Shown piece by piece: positions 29,737 to 39,939 of a stretch of DNA of 64,000 nt. The notes under the pieces were generated by a model. It did not search any database. It had not been told where the DNA came from and was given only the letters and a program-made list of their open reading frames with translations. Every line of letters begins with the position of its first letter. Position 1 is the first letter of the stretch. Made by a program: the position numbers and the translations under genes. This stretch comes from Oscillospiraceae bacterium (GTDB lineage Bacteria > Bacillota > Clostridia > Oscillospirales > CAG-272). The stretch lies in assembly GCA_015064355.1 (NCBI GenBank), contig SVSJ01000006.1, positions 19,873-83,872 on the forward strand. The letters are read 5' to 3'.

Positions 29737-32172
29737 ATGCCAAGATATATAGAAAAAGCTGAAAAGCTTACATTGCCTGTAATCCCCCTCCGCGGCATTG
29801 TGGCGTTTCCCTCTATCCCGCTCAATTTCGAGCTGGAAAGAGAGATCTCCAAGAACGCCTGCCAGGCTGCATTAAACGGTGATATGATGGTGTTCCTCCT
29901 TACGCAGAAGGATATTAACGTAGACGACCCCAAAGAGGGCGATCTCTACTCCGTAGGTTGCGTGGCAAAGATCAAGCAGTCTCTGAAGAAACCCCAAGGC
30001 GGCAACATCAGAGTTGTTGCAGAAGGCTACTGCCGCGCTTCTGTTATGGAGCTTCGCCGTGAAAACGGTTGCTTCTACGCTGACGTTATGTCAAAGACCA
30101 TCACAGCAGATTTCAACATGAATGATCTCAAGACTGAGGCGATCATCAGCGAAACAATGAACACCCTCGACGAGATGCTTCGCTATATTCCCTCTTTCTC
30201 CGATGATTTCATCGTAACTGCAAGCTCTATCACAAATCCCGGACTTCTCGCCGACTTTATTGCCTCCAGCGTATTTGTACGCTTCCAGGACAAAGCGGAG
30301 ATCCTTGAAGTTTTCGATCCTATGAAGAGAGCTGAAAAGGCTATCATTCTCATGAAAAATGAGATGAAGCTTCTTCAGGCTGAGCTTGAAATCCAGCGCA
30401 AGGTTAAGAAGTCCATTGACGATAATCAGCGAGATTACTATCTCCGTGAGCAGCTCAAGGCTATTGAAAGCGAGCTTGGTATTGACGAGGATTCTGCGGA
30501 GCTTACGAAGAAAGTTGCTGCTGTAAAGCTTCCAGCAGAAGTAAAAGAAAGACTCGAAAAAGAAATAACAAAGCTCGGCAAGACTCCCCAGGGCTCACCT
30601 GAGGCTGCGGTTATCCGAAATTACGTGGAGACCTGTCTCGAGATCCCGTGGAGCACCAAGACCAAGGACAGAGTTGACATTGATGCGGCTCGCAAGATCC
30701 TTGACGCAGACCACGATGGTCTAACAAAAATCAAGGAGCGTATCCTCGAGTATCTCGCTGTAAAGCAGCTTAACCCTGAACTGAAGAATCAGATTATCTG
30801 CTTCGTTGGCCCTCCCGGAGTCGGTAAAACATCCCTCGGTGCATCTATCGCACGTGCTATGAAGCGCAAGTATGTTCGAGTTTCTCTGGGCGGTATCCGG
30901 GACGAAAGCGACATCCGCGGTCACAGAAAGACATACATCGGATCTATGCCCGGACGCATTATTACTGCTCTTACACAGTGCGGTTCACTTAACCCGGTTA
31001 TGCTTCTGGACGAGGTTGACAAAATGTGCTCCGATGTACACGGCGATCCGGCTTCTGCTCTTCTCGAGGTTCTCGACGGCGAGCAAAACAAGGCTTTCCG
31101 CGATCACTTTATCGAGCTTCCCGTGGACCTCTCCGACTGTATGTTCATTGCAACTGCAAATACACTTGACACAATCCCTCGTCCCCTTCTCGACCGTATG
31201 GAAGTCATCGAGCTTCATACATACACCCCTGCCGAGAAGCTGGCTATCGCAAAGAATCACCTCCTTCCCAAGCAGCTCAAGCGCCACGGTCTCAACAAGC
31301 GTATGCTGAAGATCACCGACGCTGCAATCGAAGAGATCATTGCAGGATACACCCGTGAATCCGGTGTACGTAATCTTGAACGTGAGATCGCTTCTCTCTG
31401 CAGGAAAGGCGCCAAGGTTATCGTTGAAGAAGGCAAAAAGTCCGTTACCATTGACAAGGTTAACATGGAAGCCTACCTCGGTCCGCGAAAGATCATTGAC
31501 GATTCCCTCTCCGAGCGCGATCTTGTTGGCGTAACAAACGGCCTTGCATACACCGAGGTTGGCGGAGATATGCTCAAGGTTGAGGTTCTCGCCGTTGATG
31601 GCAGCGGTAAAATCGAGCTAACGGGAACTCTTGGCGACGTTATGAAGGAATCCGCTCATATTGCCGTAACATACACCCGCGCTCACTGCGACAAGTTCGG
31701 TATCCCCGCAGATTTCTATAAGACAAAAGATCTACATATCCACGTACCTGAGGGAGCAGTTCCCAAGGATGGCCCCAGCGCCGGCGTGACTATGACAACT
31801 TCAATTATCAGTGCCCTTTCCAAAATCCCCGTCCGCCGCGATATTGCCATGACAGGTGAGATCACCCTTACAGGCCGCGTTCTTGCAATCGGCGGTCTCC
31901 GCGAAAAGTCCACTGCCGCTTACGCTATGGGCATCCGCACTATTCTCATTCCTGCGGACAATATGCGTGACGTGCATGAGCTTGATTCCGTTGTGGCGCA
32001 AGAGGTTAAGTTCATTCCCTGCTCCACCCTTGACGACGTACTTCGCGTTGCCCTAGTGAGAGAAAGAGAATTCGACATTGACCTTTCCGACAATGAAAAA
32101 GCAGACAAAAGAGACGAAAAGAAGATCGTGGTTCAGCCTTCCAAGGGGAAGCGAATCTACGGTACAGTATAA
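29737..32172 (+). CDS. lon: ATP-dependent Lon protease
   Basis: '[23 protein letters not shown]', '[21 protein letters not shown]' catalytic Ser motif. Confidence 0.98.
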   Translation: MPRYIEKAEKLTLPVIPLRGIVAFPSIPLNFELEREISKNACQAALNGDMMVFLLTQKDINVDDPKEGDLYSVGCVAKIKQSLKKPQGGNIRVVAEGYCRASVMELRRENGCFYADVMSKTITADFNMNDLKTEAIISETMNTLDEMLRYIPSFSDDFIVTASSITNPGLLADFIASSVFVRFQDKAEILEVFDPMKRAEKAIILMKNEMKLLQAELEIQRKVKKSIDDNQRDYYLREQLKAIESELGIDEDSAELTKKVAAVKLPAEVKERLEKEITKLGKTPQGSPEAAVIRNYVETCLEIPWSTKTKDRVDIDAARKILDADHDGLTKIKERILEYLAVKQLNPELKNQIICFVGPPGVGKTSLGASIARAMKRKYVRVSLGGIRDESDIRGHRKTYIGSMPGRIITALTQCGSLNPVMLLDEVDKMCSDVHGDPASALLEVLDGEQNKAFRDHFIELPVDLSDCMFIATANTLDTIPRPLLDRMEVIELHTYTPAEKLAIAKNHLLPKQLKRHGLNKRMLKITDAAIEEIIAGYTRESGVRNLEREIASLCRKGAKVIVEEGKKSVTIDKVNMEAYLGPRKIIDDSLSERDLVGVTNGLAYTEVGGDMLKVEVLAVDGSGKIELTGTLGDVMKESAHIAVTYTRAHCDKFGIPADFYKTKDLHIHVPEGAVPKDGPSAGVTMTTSIISALSKIPVRRDIAMTGEITLTGRVLAIGGLREKSTAAYAMGIRTILIPADNMRDVHELDSVVAQEVKFIPCSTLDDVLRVALVREREFDIDLSDNEKADKRDEKKIVVQPSKGKRIYGTV

Positions 32173-32184
32173 CAAAGGTGAATT

Positions 32185-32784
32185 ATGAAACCGAATCTTA
32201 ATAACGTTTCACTAAAAATATCCGCAGGTATTCCAAAACAGTTTCCTGCCGACCGTCTGCCTCAGGTTGCTTTTTCCGGCAGATCAAACGTTGGTAAAAG
32301 CTCCCTGATCAACTCTCTTCTCAACAGAAAGAGCCTTGCTCGTGTCAGCGGTGAGCCCGGAAAGACCATCACAGTCAATTTCTACGATATCGACAAGAAG
32401 ATGTACCTTGTTGACCTGCCGGGATACGGCTACGCAAAGCGCACAAAGGAAGACAAGATCAAGTGGTCCAACCTTACCGACGGTTATTTTACAAATAATA
32501 AGAATATTGACTCTGTAAAGCTTATTTGCCAACTTATCGACAGCCGTACAGGCCCCACAGACGACGACTACGACATGCTCTACTATCTCCGCGAGACAGG
32601 GATGCCCCACATCATCGTCGCAACAAAGACTGACAAGCTCAATGCTACAGAAAAAGCAAAATTCAAAGAGATCATTGAGGGCGACGAGCTTACTGCCGAC
32701 CTTCCCGTGATCATGTGCTCCGCGAAGTCCAATCTCGGACGCGATGATCTGTGGCGTCAGCTTTATGCATACTGCAAACTCTAA
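32185..32784 (+). CDS. engB: Ribosome biogenesis GTP-binding protein EngB/YsxC
   Basis: 'VAFSGRSNVGKSSLINSLLNRKSLARVSGEPGKT', 'VDLPGYGYAKR', 'TKTDKL'. Confidence 0.96.
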   Translation: MKPNLNNVSLKISAGIPKQFPADRLPQVAFSGRSNVGKSSLINSLLNRKSLARVSGEPGKTITVNFYDIDKKMYLVDLPGYGYAKRTKEDKIKWSNLTDGYFTNNKNIDSVKLICQLIDSRTGPTDDDYDMLYYLRETGMPHIIVATKTDKLNATEKAKFKEIIEGDELTADLPVIMCSAKSNLGRDDLWRQLYAYCKL

Positions 32785-32813
32785 TTCCATTTATCCAAAA
32801 AGAGGCTATTAAA

Positions 32814-34112
32814 ATGATCCTTCACCCCACTTACGATATAAACGATCAGGGTCACCTGACTATCGGCGGTCTTGACTCCGTTCTGCTTGCCGGAGAGTTT
32901 GGCACTCCCGCATATTTCCTTGACACAGATGCTGTAAGAAATATGTGCCGCCTTTACAAAAGATGCTTCGCCAAGTATTTCGGCGAGAATTCCATTCCCG
33001 TTTACGCAGGCAAAGCTCTTTGCTACAAGGGTCTCTACTCTCTCATTGCAGAGGAGGGCCTTTGCGCAGACTGCGTATCCTCCGGCGAGCTGTACACAGC
33101 AAATGCCGCAGGATTTCCTATGGACAAGGTGTTCTTCCACGGCAACAACAAGACTGACTCCGATCTCCGTTATGCTCTCGAGGTGGGTGTCGGACATATC
33201 GTAGTTGACGGAATTGACGAACTTCTTGCTCTCGACGGTATAGCAGGGGAAATGGGCAAAAATCCCACCATTCTCCTCCGCATCACCCCCGGTATCGACC
33301 CTCACACTCATCAGAAGATCGTAACCGGAAACGTTGACTCCAAATTCGGTATGGCGATCCTTACAGGTCAGGCATTCGAATTTGTTAAGGCTGCTCTTGA
33401 GTGCAATAATCTTACTCTCGACGGATTCCACTGTCACGTTGGTTCCCAGATTTTTGATATTGATCCTTTCACAGAAGCTTGCGACATTATGCTGGCATTT
33501 GTTGCAAAGGTCAAGGGTCTCTACGGATACGAAGCAAAGATCCTCAATATCGGCGGCGGATTCGGTGTTCGCTATACTGAGGATGATCCCCAGATCGACT
33601 ACGAAGCAAACATTCGCGCGCTTGGCGAAGAAATTGATAAGATGTGCGCAGAATACAAAATAGACAAGCCTATGCTTCTTATGGAACCCGGTCGTTCAAT
33701 CGTCGCGGCAGCCGGTGCTACCCTTTATACCTGTGGCACAGTAAAGTCCGTAACCGGATTCAGAAATTACGTTTCCGTAGACGGCGGTATGCCCGATAAT
33801 CCAAGATATACCCTGTATCAATCGAAATACACCATTCTTAATGCAACACGTGCGAATGCCCCCGCAGATTTTCCCTGTACTGTCAGCGGACGCTGCTGTG
33901 AAAGCGGTGACCTTCTTGCTGAGGGAATCAGCATGGCTACACCAAAGCGCGGCGATATAATCGCAACTCTGGTTACCGGGGCGTATAACTACTCTATGGC
34001 GTCAAATTACAACAGAATCCCGAGAGCTCCCATCATTGAAATCAGCGGTGGTGTCGCAAAGGTAGCTGTTCGCCGCGAAACATTCGCTGACGTTGCTTCC
34101 CTTGATATTTAA
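32814..34112 (+). CDS. lysA: Diaminopimelate decarboxylase
   Basis: ATG at 32814; 'YAGKALCYKGLYSLIAEEGLCADCVSSGE', 'HCHVGSQI', 'SGRCCESGDLLAEG'. Confidence 0.94.
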   Translation: MILHPTYDINDQGHLTIGGLDSVLLAGEFGTPAYFLDTDAVRNMCRLYKRCFAKYFGENSIPVYAGKALCYKGLYSLIAEEGLCADCVSSGELYTANAAGFPMDKVFFHGNNKTDSDLRYALEVGVGHIVVDGIDELLALDGIAGEMGKNPTILLRITPGIDPHTHQKIVTGNVDSKFGMAILTGQAFEFVKAALECNNLTLDGFHCHVGSQIFDIDPFTEACDIMLAFVAKVKGLYGYEAKILNIGGGFGVRYTEDDPQIDYEANIRALGEEIDKMCAEYKIDKPMLLMEPGRSIVAAAGATLYTCGTVKSVTGFRNYVSVDGGMPDNPRYTLYQSKYTILNATRANAPADFPCTVSGRCCESGDLLAEGISMATPKRGDIIATLVTGAYNYSMASNYNRIPRAPIIEISGGVAKVAVRRETFADVASLDI

Positions 34113-34124
34113 CGGAGGTCAGAA

Positions 34125-34841
34125 TTGTTTAATTTTACTGTTCAGGACGTTATTGATATCCTGTATAGAATTCCATGTGTGCTTATTGCGCTGATCCTTC
34201 ACGAGGTCGCCCACGGCTGGGTTGCTTATAAGCTTGGCGACCCCACAGCGCGAAACCTTGGCCGATTGACCCTTAATCCCCTGAAGCATTTGAACCCTAT
34301 CGGCACCCTGTGTATGATATTCTTCCGCTTCGGCTGGGCCAATCCCGTTCCCGTTAATATGCGCTACTTTAAAAAGCCCAGACGGGACATGGCCATTGTC
34401 GCTCTTGCAGGACCTGTCACAAATATGATCCTTGCGGTCATTGGCGGATTACTGTATGCTACATTCTTCAAATTTTTCCTCTCGAATGATATAGTTACCT
34501 ACAGCTATTACATTGGGAACACCGCCGCTCTGCCCCCTGCTACTTTTTGGATTTCCTTGAAGGTAGCGCTGGTGGAAATGTCACTTACGTTTATGTTTTT
34601 GAATATCTCTCTGGCTGTGTTCAATTTGATTCCTATCAATCCCCTTGACGGATCGAGGATCCTTCATTTGCTCCTCCCTGCTAAGGCTTACTACTGGCTT
34701 ATGCAGCACGAGCGTTATATTATGATAGGTCTTATGGTCCTCCTTTGGACCGGCATTATCACAAAGCCCCTTTCTGCCGTTGTTATGTGGGTAGCTAACG
34801 GCATCATTGATATTATTACTTTAATTCCGTTCTTTGGGTAA
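34125..34841 (+). CDS. Site-2 protease family (M50) membrane metalloprotease
   Basis: TTG start; 'LILHEVAHGWVAYKLGDPTARNLGRLTLNPLKHLNPIGT', 'NLIPINPLDGSRIL'. Confidence 0.93.
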   Translation: MFNFTVQDVIDILYRIPCVLIALILHEVAHGWVAYKLGDPTARNLGRLTLNPLKHLNPIGTLCMIFFRFGWANPVPVNMRYFKKPRRDMAIVALAGPVTNMILAVIGGLLYATFFKFFLSNDIVTYSYYIGNTAALPPATFWISLKVALVEMSLTFMFLNISLAVFNLIPINPLDGSRILHLLLPAKAYYWLMQHERYIMIGLMVLLWTGIITKPLSAVVMWVANGIIDIITLIPFFG

Positions 34842-34844
34842 ATT

Positions 34845-35624
34845 ATGGAAATTATTAATTACAAATTTGAGTTATTTGAGGGTCCCTTGGATCTGCTTCT
34901 CACATTGGTTGAAAAGAATAAAGTGAAAATCGAGGATATCCCTATTGACCTCATTTGCGATCAGTATATGGAGTATATCCGCGAGGCTTCCCTTTACAAT
35001 ATTGAGCTTGCATGCGAGTTTTTATATATGGCAAGTGAACTTATGCTTATCAAGAGCCGTATGCTCCTGCCACGAGATCCCGAAAAGGATGAGGACCCCA
35101 GAAAGATCCTTATTGACGCCATCCTCGAATATCAAAAGGCAAAGCTTGCAGCAACAGAGCTATCCGATCTTTATATGGAATACGGCACCCGTATGGTTAA
35201 GGAAACCGATGACATCTCTCCTGACAAGACTTATGTTGCGGATCATTCCATAGAGCTTCTTCGTGCGGCGCTTATTCACGTATTCACAGAAACAAAACTA
35301 AACGAGAAAACCGCTCAAAAGGAATTTGACAACATCGTAAACGCACCGAGAATCCCCGTGCATACGATCATCACAAATCTTCTGACCAATCTTCGTCAGG
35401 GCGACGTTTTCCTTGATGGATTCCTTCGCGATTCCGAAAACAAGTCGGAAATAATCGCAAAGTTCATTGGTATTCTCGAGCTGCTCAAATCCCACATCAT
35501 CTCAATTAACGATGATATGGCTGATCCGGAAACCGGTGTAACAAATATGGCAACCCACGCAAAGATCTCCCTTATTGCGTCTGATGCGGAAATAGAATTC
35601 TCCGCTCTTGACAGTTATCAATAA
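34845..35624 (+). CDS. scpA: Segregation and condensation protein A
   Basis: 'YKFELFEGPLDLLLTLVEKNKVKIEDIPI', 'LYMASELMLIKSRMLLP'. Confidence 0.94.
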   Translation: MEIINYKFELFEGPLDLLLTLVEKNKVKIEDIPIDLICDQYMEYIREASLYNIELACEFLYMASELMLIKSRMLLPRDPEKDEDPRKILIDAILEYQKAKLAATELSDLYMEYGTRMVKETDDISPDKTYVADHSIELLRAALIHVFTETKLNEKTAQKEFDNIVNAPRIPVHTIITNLLTNLRQGDVFLDGFLRDSENKSEIIAKFIGILELLKSHIISINDDMADPETGVTNMATHAKISLIASDAEIEFSALDSYQ

Positions 35625-35643
35625 AAGTATAGGATTTAAAGTT

Positions 35644-36282
35644 ATGGACAATACAAATCAACTCCCTATTAACGAAGGACCCAACTACTCAATGGAAGAG
35701 CGTTTTGCAATTATCGAAGCGTGTCTTTTCGCCGCAGGTCACCCCCTTACATACGAAAGACTCGCGGACGTTTTGAATCTTACAGTAGCGGAATGCGAGG
35801 ACACCGTTGAAAAAATGGCGGCTGTGTATAACAATGACGCTCCCATTCCCCGGGGTGTTATGCTTGTGAGATTCCCCGAATCCTGCCAGCTTTGCACAAA
35901 GGAAGCCTATGGCGACCAGATCAAGATCGCTCTGGGTATGAAGCGTGGCGGTAATCTCTCCCAGTCTCTTCTTGAAGTTCTTGCTGTTATAGCTTACAAT
36001 CAGCCTACAACTCGTGCCTTTGTTGATGCGGTACGCGGTGTTGACTCCAGCTATGCAGTTGGCGCTCTTACAGAAAAGGATCTCATTGAGCAGTGCGGCA
36101 GACTTGATGCCCCAGGACGTCCTTCCCTTTATCGCACCACAACAAAATTCCTCAGAGTATTCGGTATCTCCGAGCTTTCCGAGCTTCCCACCATTACTCT
36201 GAGAAATGATAACGGCGAACCCGTTGAGATCACCCCTACTGCCGATCCCTTGACCGAGCAGGTGGGAATGGATATCGATTAA
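35644..36282 (+). CDS. scpB: Segregation and condensation protein B
   Basis: 'IIEACLFAAGHPL', 'SLLEVLAVIAYNQPTTRAFVDAVRGVDSSYAVGALTEKDLIEQCGRLDAPGRPSLYRTT'. Confidence 0.94.
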   Translation: MDNTNQLPINEGPNYSMEERFAIIEACLFAAGHPLTYERLADVLNLTVAECEDTVEKMAAVYNNDAPIPRGVMLVRFPESCQLCTKEAYGDQIKIALGMKRGGNLSQSLLEVLAVIAYNQPTTRAFVDAVRGVDSSYAVGALTEKDLIEQCGRLDAPGRPSLYRTTTKFLRVFGISELSELPTITLRNDNGEPVEITPTADPLTEQVGMDID

Positions 36283-36329
36283 TTCGATAATCATAGTTAA
36301 TTCAAATTTTGCAAACGGAGGTGAGTGGC

Positions 36330-37061
36330 ATGATCGTATTGTATATTCTTCTTGTAATCATACTGTTTTTTGCGCTTATACTCTCCCTTCACATCAAGGT
36401 GTTTATTAGGCTTGATAATGAGCTGCGGTTGCGAGTCGGACTTGGTCCTGTAATTATTACACTCTCACCCAAAAAGAAGAAGAAAGTAAAGGCTTCCGAC
36501 TTCACCTATAAAAAACACCGTAAAAGACTTCTTAAGGAAAAAAAGAAGCAGGACAAAAAATCCCGCAAGAGAGCCGAAAAGGAAGAAAAGAAGAAGCAGG
36601 CTAAGCTTCTGAAAAAAGAAGCTGAAACTGCCGCAAAAGCAAGTGAAGAAGCGACCGCCGGCAACAAGCTCGGCTCGATTATGGAGCTTATCAAATTTGT
36701 CCTCTCGGAGCTTCCGGTATTTGCGTCTTACATTAAAACCGATATAAGACAGATCTACATTACGGTTGGCGGAAAGGATGCTGATGTGACAGCACGGTCA
36801 TACGGCGCAATTTCTGCTATCCTTGCAAATCTGATCGAGCTTCTCAAAAACAAAACCCAGTTACGCCCCGTAAAAGATCGGGCAGTCGGCGTTTTTGCGG
36901 ATTTTACCGCAGAGAAGACATCCTACCGTCTTGATCTCTATTTCAGACTCCGTCTATTCTCCATAGTACGTGTCGGTTGGCACACACTTAAATGGTTCAT
37001 TTCTCAAAAAATCCAAGAATCGAAAACACAAGCTGCAGTGCAGCATAAAATACAAAAATAA
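36330..37061 (+). CDS. DUF2953-like protein
   Basis: ATG at 36330 after GGAGG; single N-terminal TM; lies between scpB and gerW as in many Clostridia. Confidence 0.75.
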   Translation: MIVLYILLVIILFFALILSLHIKVFIRLDNELRLRVGLGPVIITLSPKKKKKVKASDFTYKKHRKRLLKEKKKQDKKSRKRAEKEEKKKQAKLLKKEAETAAKASEEATAGNKLGSIMELIKFVLSELPVFASYIKTDIRQIYITVGGKDADVTARSYGAISAILANLIELLKNKTQLRPVKDRAVGVFADFTAEKTSYRLDLYFRLRLFSIVRVGWHTLKWFISQKIQESKTQAAVQHKIQK

Positions 37062-37088
37062 ATTAATTACTATATTCGGAGGTTTATT

Positions 37089-37520
37089 ATGGCTGAAAAC
37101 ACCAACAAACTTGGCGAGATGACTAAATCCTCTCTTGAATCCATCCGCTCTCTTCTGGATGCCAACACTATTGTAGGCGATCCTATCGAAACAACAAGCG
37201 GCACTTGCATTATTCCTATTTCAAAGATCTCCGTTGGATATGCGTCCGGCGGCGTGGACTACGCACAGAAAGAAGCAGCTTCCAAGCCTAACAATTTTGG
37301 CGGCGGCGGTGGCACAGGCCTTACTGTTACTCCTGTAGCTTTCCTTGTTGTTGATGCAAACGGTGGCGTTAATATTCTTAATGTAAACTCCCCTGTTGCA
37401 TCCGGCTCCGCCCCTGCTGATACTGTTTCTCAGGTTGTTGGATTCATCGAGCGTTCTCCCGAACTTATCGAAAGAATTAAGGCAATTTTTGCAAAGAAAA
37501 ACGAAGAAAACAATATTTAA
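37089..37520 (+). CDS. ytfJ: Sporulation protein YtfJ (GerW family)
   Basis: 'TIVGDPIETTSGTCIIPISKISVGYASGG', 'GGGGGTGLTVTPVAFLVV'. Confidence 0.93.
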   Translation: MAENTNKLGEMTKSSLESIRSLLDANTIVGDPIETTSGTCIIPISKISVGYASGGVDYAQKEAASKPNNFGGGGGTGLTVTPVAFLVVDANGGVNILNVNSPVASGSAPADTVSQVVGFIERSPELIERIKAIFAKKNEENNI

Positions 37521-37602
37521 CTTTTGCGGCGATATTTTTTGAGGATTTTTTACTTGCACTTCGCAAATAATACGGATGAAATCTGTATTATCGGAGTGAA
37601 AT

Positions 37603-38712
37603 ATGAAATTTTTTCTTAAAACTATCGCCTTGCTCCTGTTTACTGCTTCTCTTCTGACCATAGGCGTAAACGGTATCGACGTGTCTGCACGGTCTGCTGT
37701 CCTTATCGAAGCCGACACCGGTGACGTGATCTATAACAAGCACGCTGACGAGCGAATGTCTATGGCGAGCACCACAAAGATTATGACCGCACTTGTGGCT
37801 ATAGAAAACGGGGATCTATCAAAAGAGGTATCCGTTGCAGAAGAAGCTTGCGGTATCGAGGGATCAAGCATTTACCTGACCCCAGGTGAGGTGCTCACCC
37901 TTGAGGATCTGCTGTACGCAGTAATGCTGGAAAGCGCAAACGATGCTGCTGCCGCTGTGGCATATGAGATTGCCGGTGGTATTGAGCCGTTTGCTGACCT
38001 TATGAATGAGACTGCTGCGCGACTTGGTCTTCTGGGCACTCATTTTACAAATCCACACGGACTTGACGAGGCTGACCACTACACTACGGCCCTTGACCTT
38101 GCGCGACTTGCGGCTTATGCGCTTGAAAACGAACAATTTAAGACCATTGTCTCCACCTATAAAAAGCAAATACCTCTCAGCGGGGATGAGGGCACTCGCG
38201 TTCTTGTGAATCACAACAAGCTACTGCGGCTGTCAGAGGATGTTATCGGAGTAAAAACCGGTTTCACCAAGCACAGCGGTCGTTGTCTTGTGTCTGCCGC
38301 AGAGCGTGACGGAGTTCGGGTTATTGCAGTTACTCTGAACGCTCCAGACGACTGGAACGATCATCTCACCTTGCACGAGCTGGGATTCTCGGAGTATGAA
38401 TCATACACCTTGGCGGAGCCCGGTGAGTTTACTGTGGAGATTCCCTGTACCGGTGCTAACGGCGGTCTTATTATGCTCCAAAATCGTGACGGACTTTCGC
38501 TTACAATGAAAAGGGGCAAGGAGATCACCCACGAGATCATTGCAGATCATCTGCTGTTCGCGCCTGTGGAAATAGGCGAGGAGCTTGGTGCGGTGGTATT
38601 CTACTGCGACGGTCTGGAAATAGGGCGCGTTCCCTTGTATTCAACGGTTGAGGTAGCGCAGCCGGAAGAGACGCCGCCTTTTTATCAAAAAATTCTTGAC
38701 TTATTCCGATGA
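37603..38712 (+). CDS. D-alanyl-D-alanine carboxypeptidase (DacF-like)
   Basis: Signal peptide; SxxK 'MASTTKIMTALVAIE', SxN 'ESANDAA', KTG 'GVKTGFT'. Confidence 0.94.
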   Translation: MKFFLKTIALLLFTASLLTIGVNGIDVSARSAVLIEADTGDVIYNKHADERMSMASTTKIMTALVAIENGDLSKEVSVAEEACGIEGSSIYLTPGEVLTLEDLLYAVMLESANDAAAAVAYEIAGGIEPFADLMNETAARLGLLGTHFTNPHGLDEADHYTTALDLARLAAYALENEQFKTIVSTYKKQIPLSGDEGTRVLVNHNKLLRLSEDVIGVKTGFTKHSGRCLVSAAERDGVRVIAVTLNAPDDWNDHLTLHELGFSEYESYTLAEPGEFTVEIPCTGANGGLIMLQNRDGLSLTMKRGKEITHEIIADHLLFAPVEIGEELGAVVFYCDGLEIGRVPLYSTVEVAQPEETPPFYQKILDLFR

Positions 38713-38725
38713 AATTCGGTGAATT

Positions 38726-39469
38726 ATGGAAAAAATACGACTTCAGAAATTTTTAAGTGAATGTGGGATAATGTCCCGTCGTGCTGCAGAAGCGGAGATT
38801 GCTGCCGGAAAGATCACGGTCAATGGGGTGAAAGCCTCTCTTGGCGACAAGATCGATCCGGATGTTGACACTGTTGAATACTGCGGCAAGGTCATTGAAC
38901 AAAAAAACAGCGGTGGCATCAGTCGCCGCAATACATACTTAGCTCTGAACAAGCCTATCGGTTACGTTACAACCATGTCTGATGAGCAAGGCAGAAAGAC
39001 TGTCCGCGATCTCCTTTCGAATGTTGGAACGAGAGTTTATCCCGTTGGCAGACTGGATATGTATTCTGACGGGCTTCTGATCTGCACCGACGACGGAGAG
39101 CTGACAAACAAGATCACTCACCCCTCCCACAGCATACCGAAGAAATACCTTGCTACCCTCACAGCGCACTTGACTGATGAGGATATCCGCAAGCTTGGCA
39201 CTCCCTTTGAGCTTGACGGGTATATGCTCCGCCCCTTTGAGGTCCGGCTTGTTGAATACACTCGCACCTCTGGTGGAGACTCAACTGTGGTGGAATTCAC
39301 TCTTCACGAGGGCAGAAATCGCGAGATCCGCAACATTTGCGCTCACTATGGATACAAGCTCACACGGCTAACCCGTATCTCCGTTGGTGAAATTAAGCTT
39401 GACGGTATTTCATCGGGCAAATGGCGTCATCTCACAGAAGACGAAGTTCAATATCTGAAAAATATTTAA
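38726..39469 (+). CDS. Pseudouridine synthase (RsuA/RluB/E/F family)
   Basis: S4 domain 'RLQKFLSECGIMSRRAAEAEIAAGKITVNG', 'YPVGRLDMYSDGLLICTDDGEL'. Confidence 0.94.
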   Translation: MEKIRLQKFLSECGIMSRRAAEAEIAAGKITVNGVKASLGDKIDPDVDTVEYCGKVIEQKNSGGISRRNTYLALNKPIGYVTTMSDEQGRKTVRDLLSNVGTRVYPVGRLDMYSDGLLICTDDGELTNKITHPSHSIPKKYLATLTAHLTDEDIRKLGTPFELDGYMLRPFEVRLVEYTRTSGGDSTVVEFTLHEGRNREIRNICAHYGYKLTRLTRISVGEIKLDGISSGKWRHLTEDEVQYLKNI

Positions 39470-39479
39470 GAGGTATACT

Positions 39480-39893
39480 ATGTTTCAAGTTCAACCTGTT
39501 CGCTCCAGAGAATTGCAGGAGCAGATTGCCGATGCTATCGGATGCGAATTTCACAAAGATACATACGCGTTTTTTGCCGGTGAGGTAACTGATGACGGCA
39601 CTACGGTGACTTCCCTGATTGGTCTTTGTCAGTTCACATTTGATCCCGAGAAGTCAGTGATCAAGTCCTTGGCTGCTGCCCCGGGGTCAGAGGAAGACGA
39701 GGCGATGACAATTCTTGTCCGCTCCGTTATGTACTCGGTTTATCGTGCGGAGATACCGCTTATCGCTTTTGCCGAAGGTGTTTATCCAGACGACAAGATC
39801 AAGAAAATGGGCTTCCGCAATATAGGCGGCGAGTGGCAGATAGATCTCGTAAAGTTCTACGAATCCCCCTGTCATTACAACGCAGGAAAATAA
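39480..39893 (+). CDS. Hypothetical protein (weak GNAT-like character)
   Basis: 137 aa ORF directly downstream of the pseudouridine synthase, own RBS. Confidence 0.65.
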   Translation: MFQVQPVRSRELQEQIADAIGCEFHKDTYAFFAGEVTDDGTTVTSLIGLCQFTFDPEKSVIKSLAAAPGSEEDEAMTILVRSVMYSVYRAEIPLIAFAEGVYPDDKIKKMGFRNIGGEWQIDLVKFYESPCHYNAGK

Positions 39894-39902
39894 TAAAAGA
39901 AA

Positions 39903-39939
39903 ACAGTCTTACGGAAAAACCTAAAGACTGTTATTTTTT
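39903..39939. terminator. Terminator between converging genes
   Basis: acagtctt...aagactgt hairpin followed by T-rich tract. Confidence 0.75.
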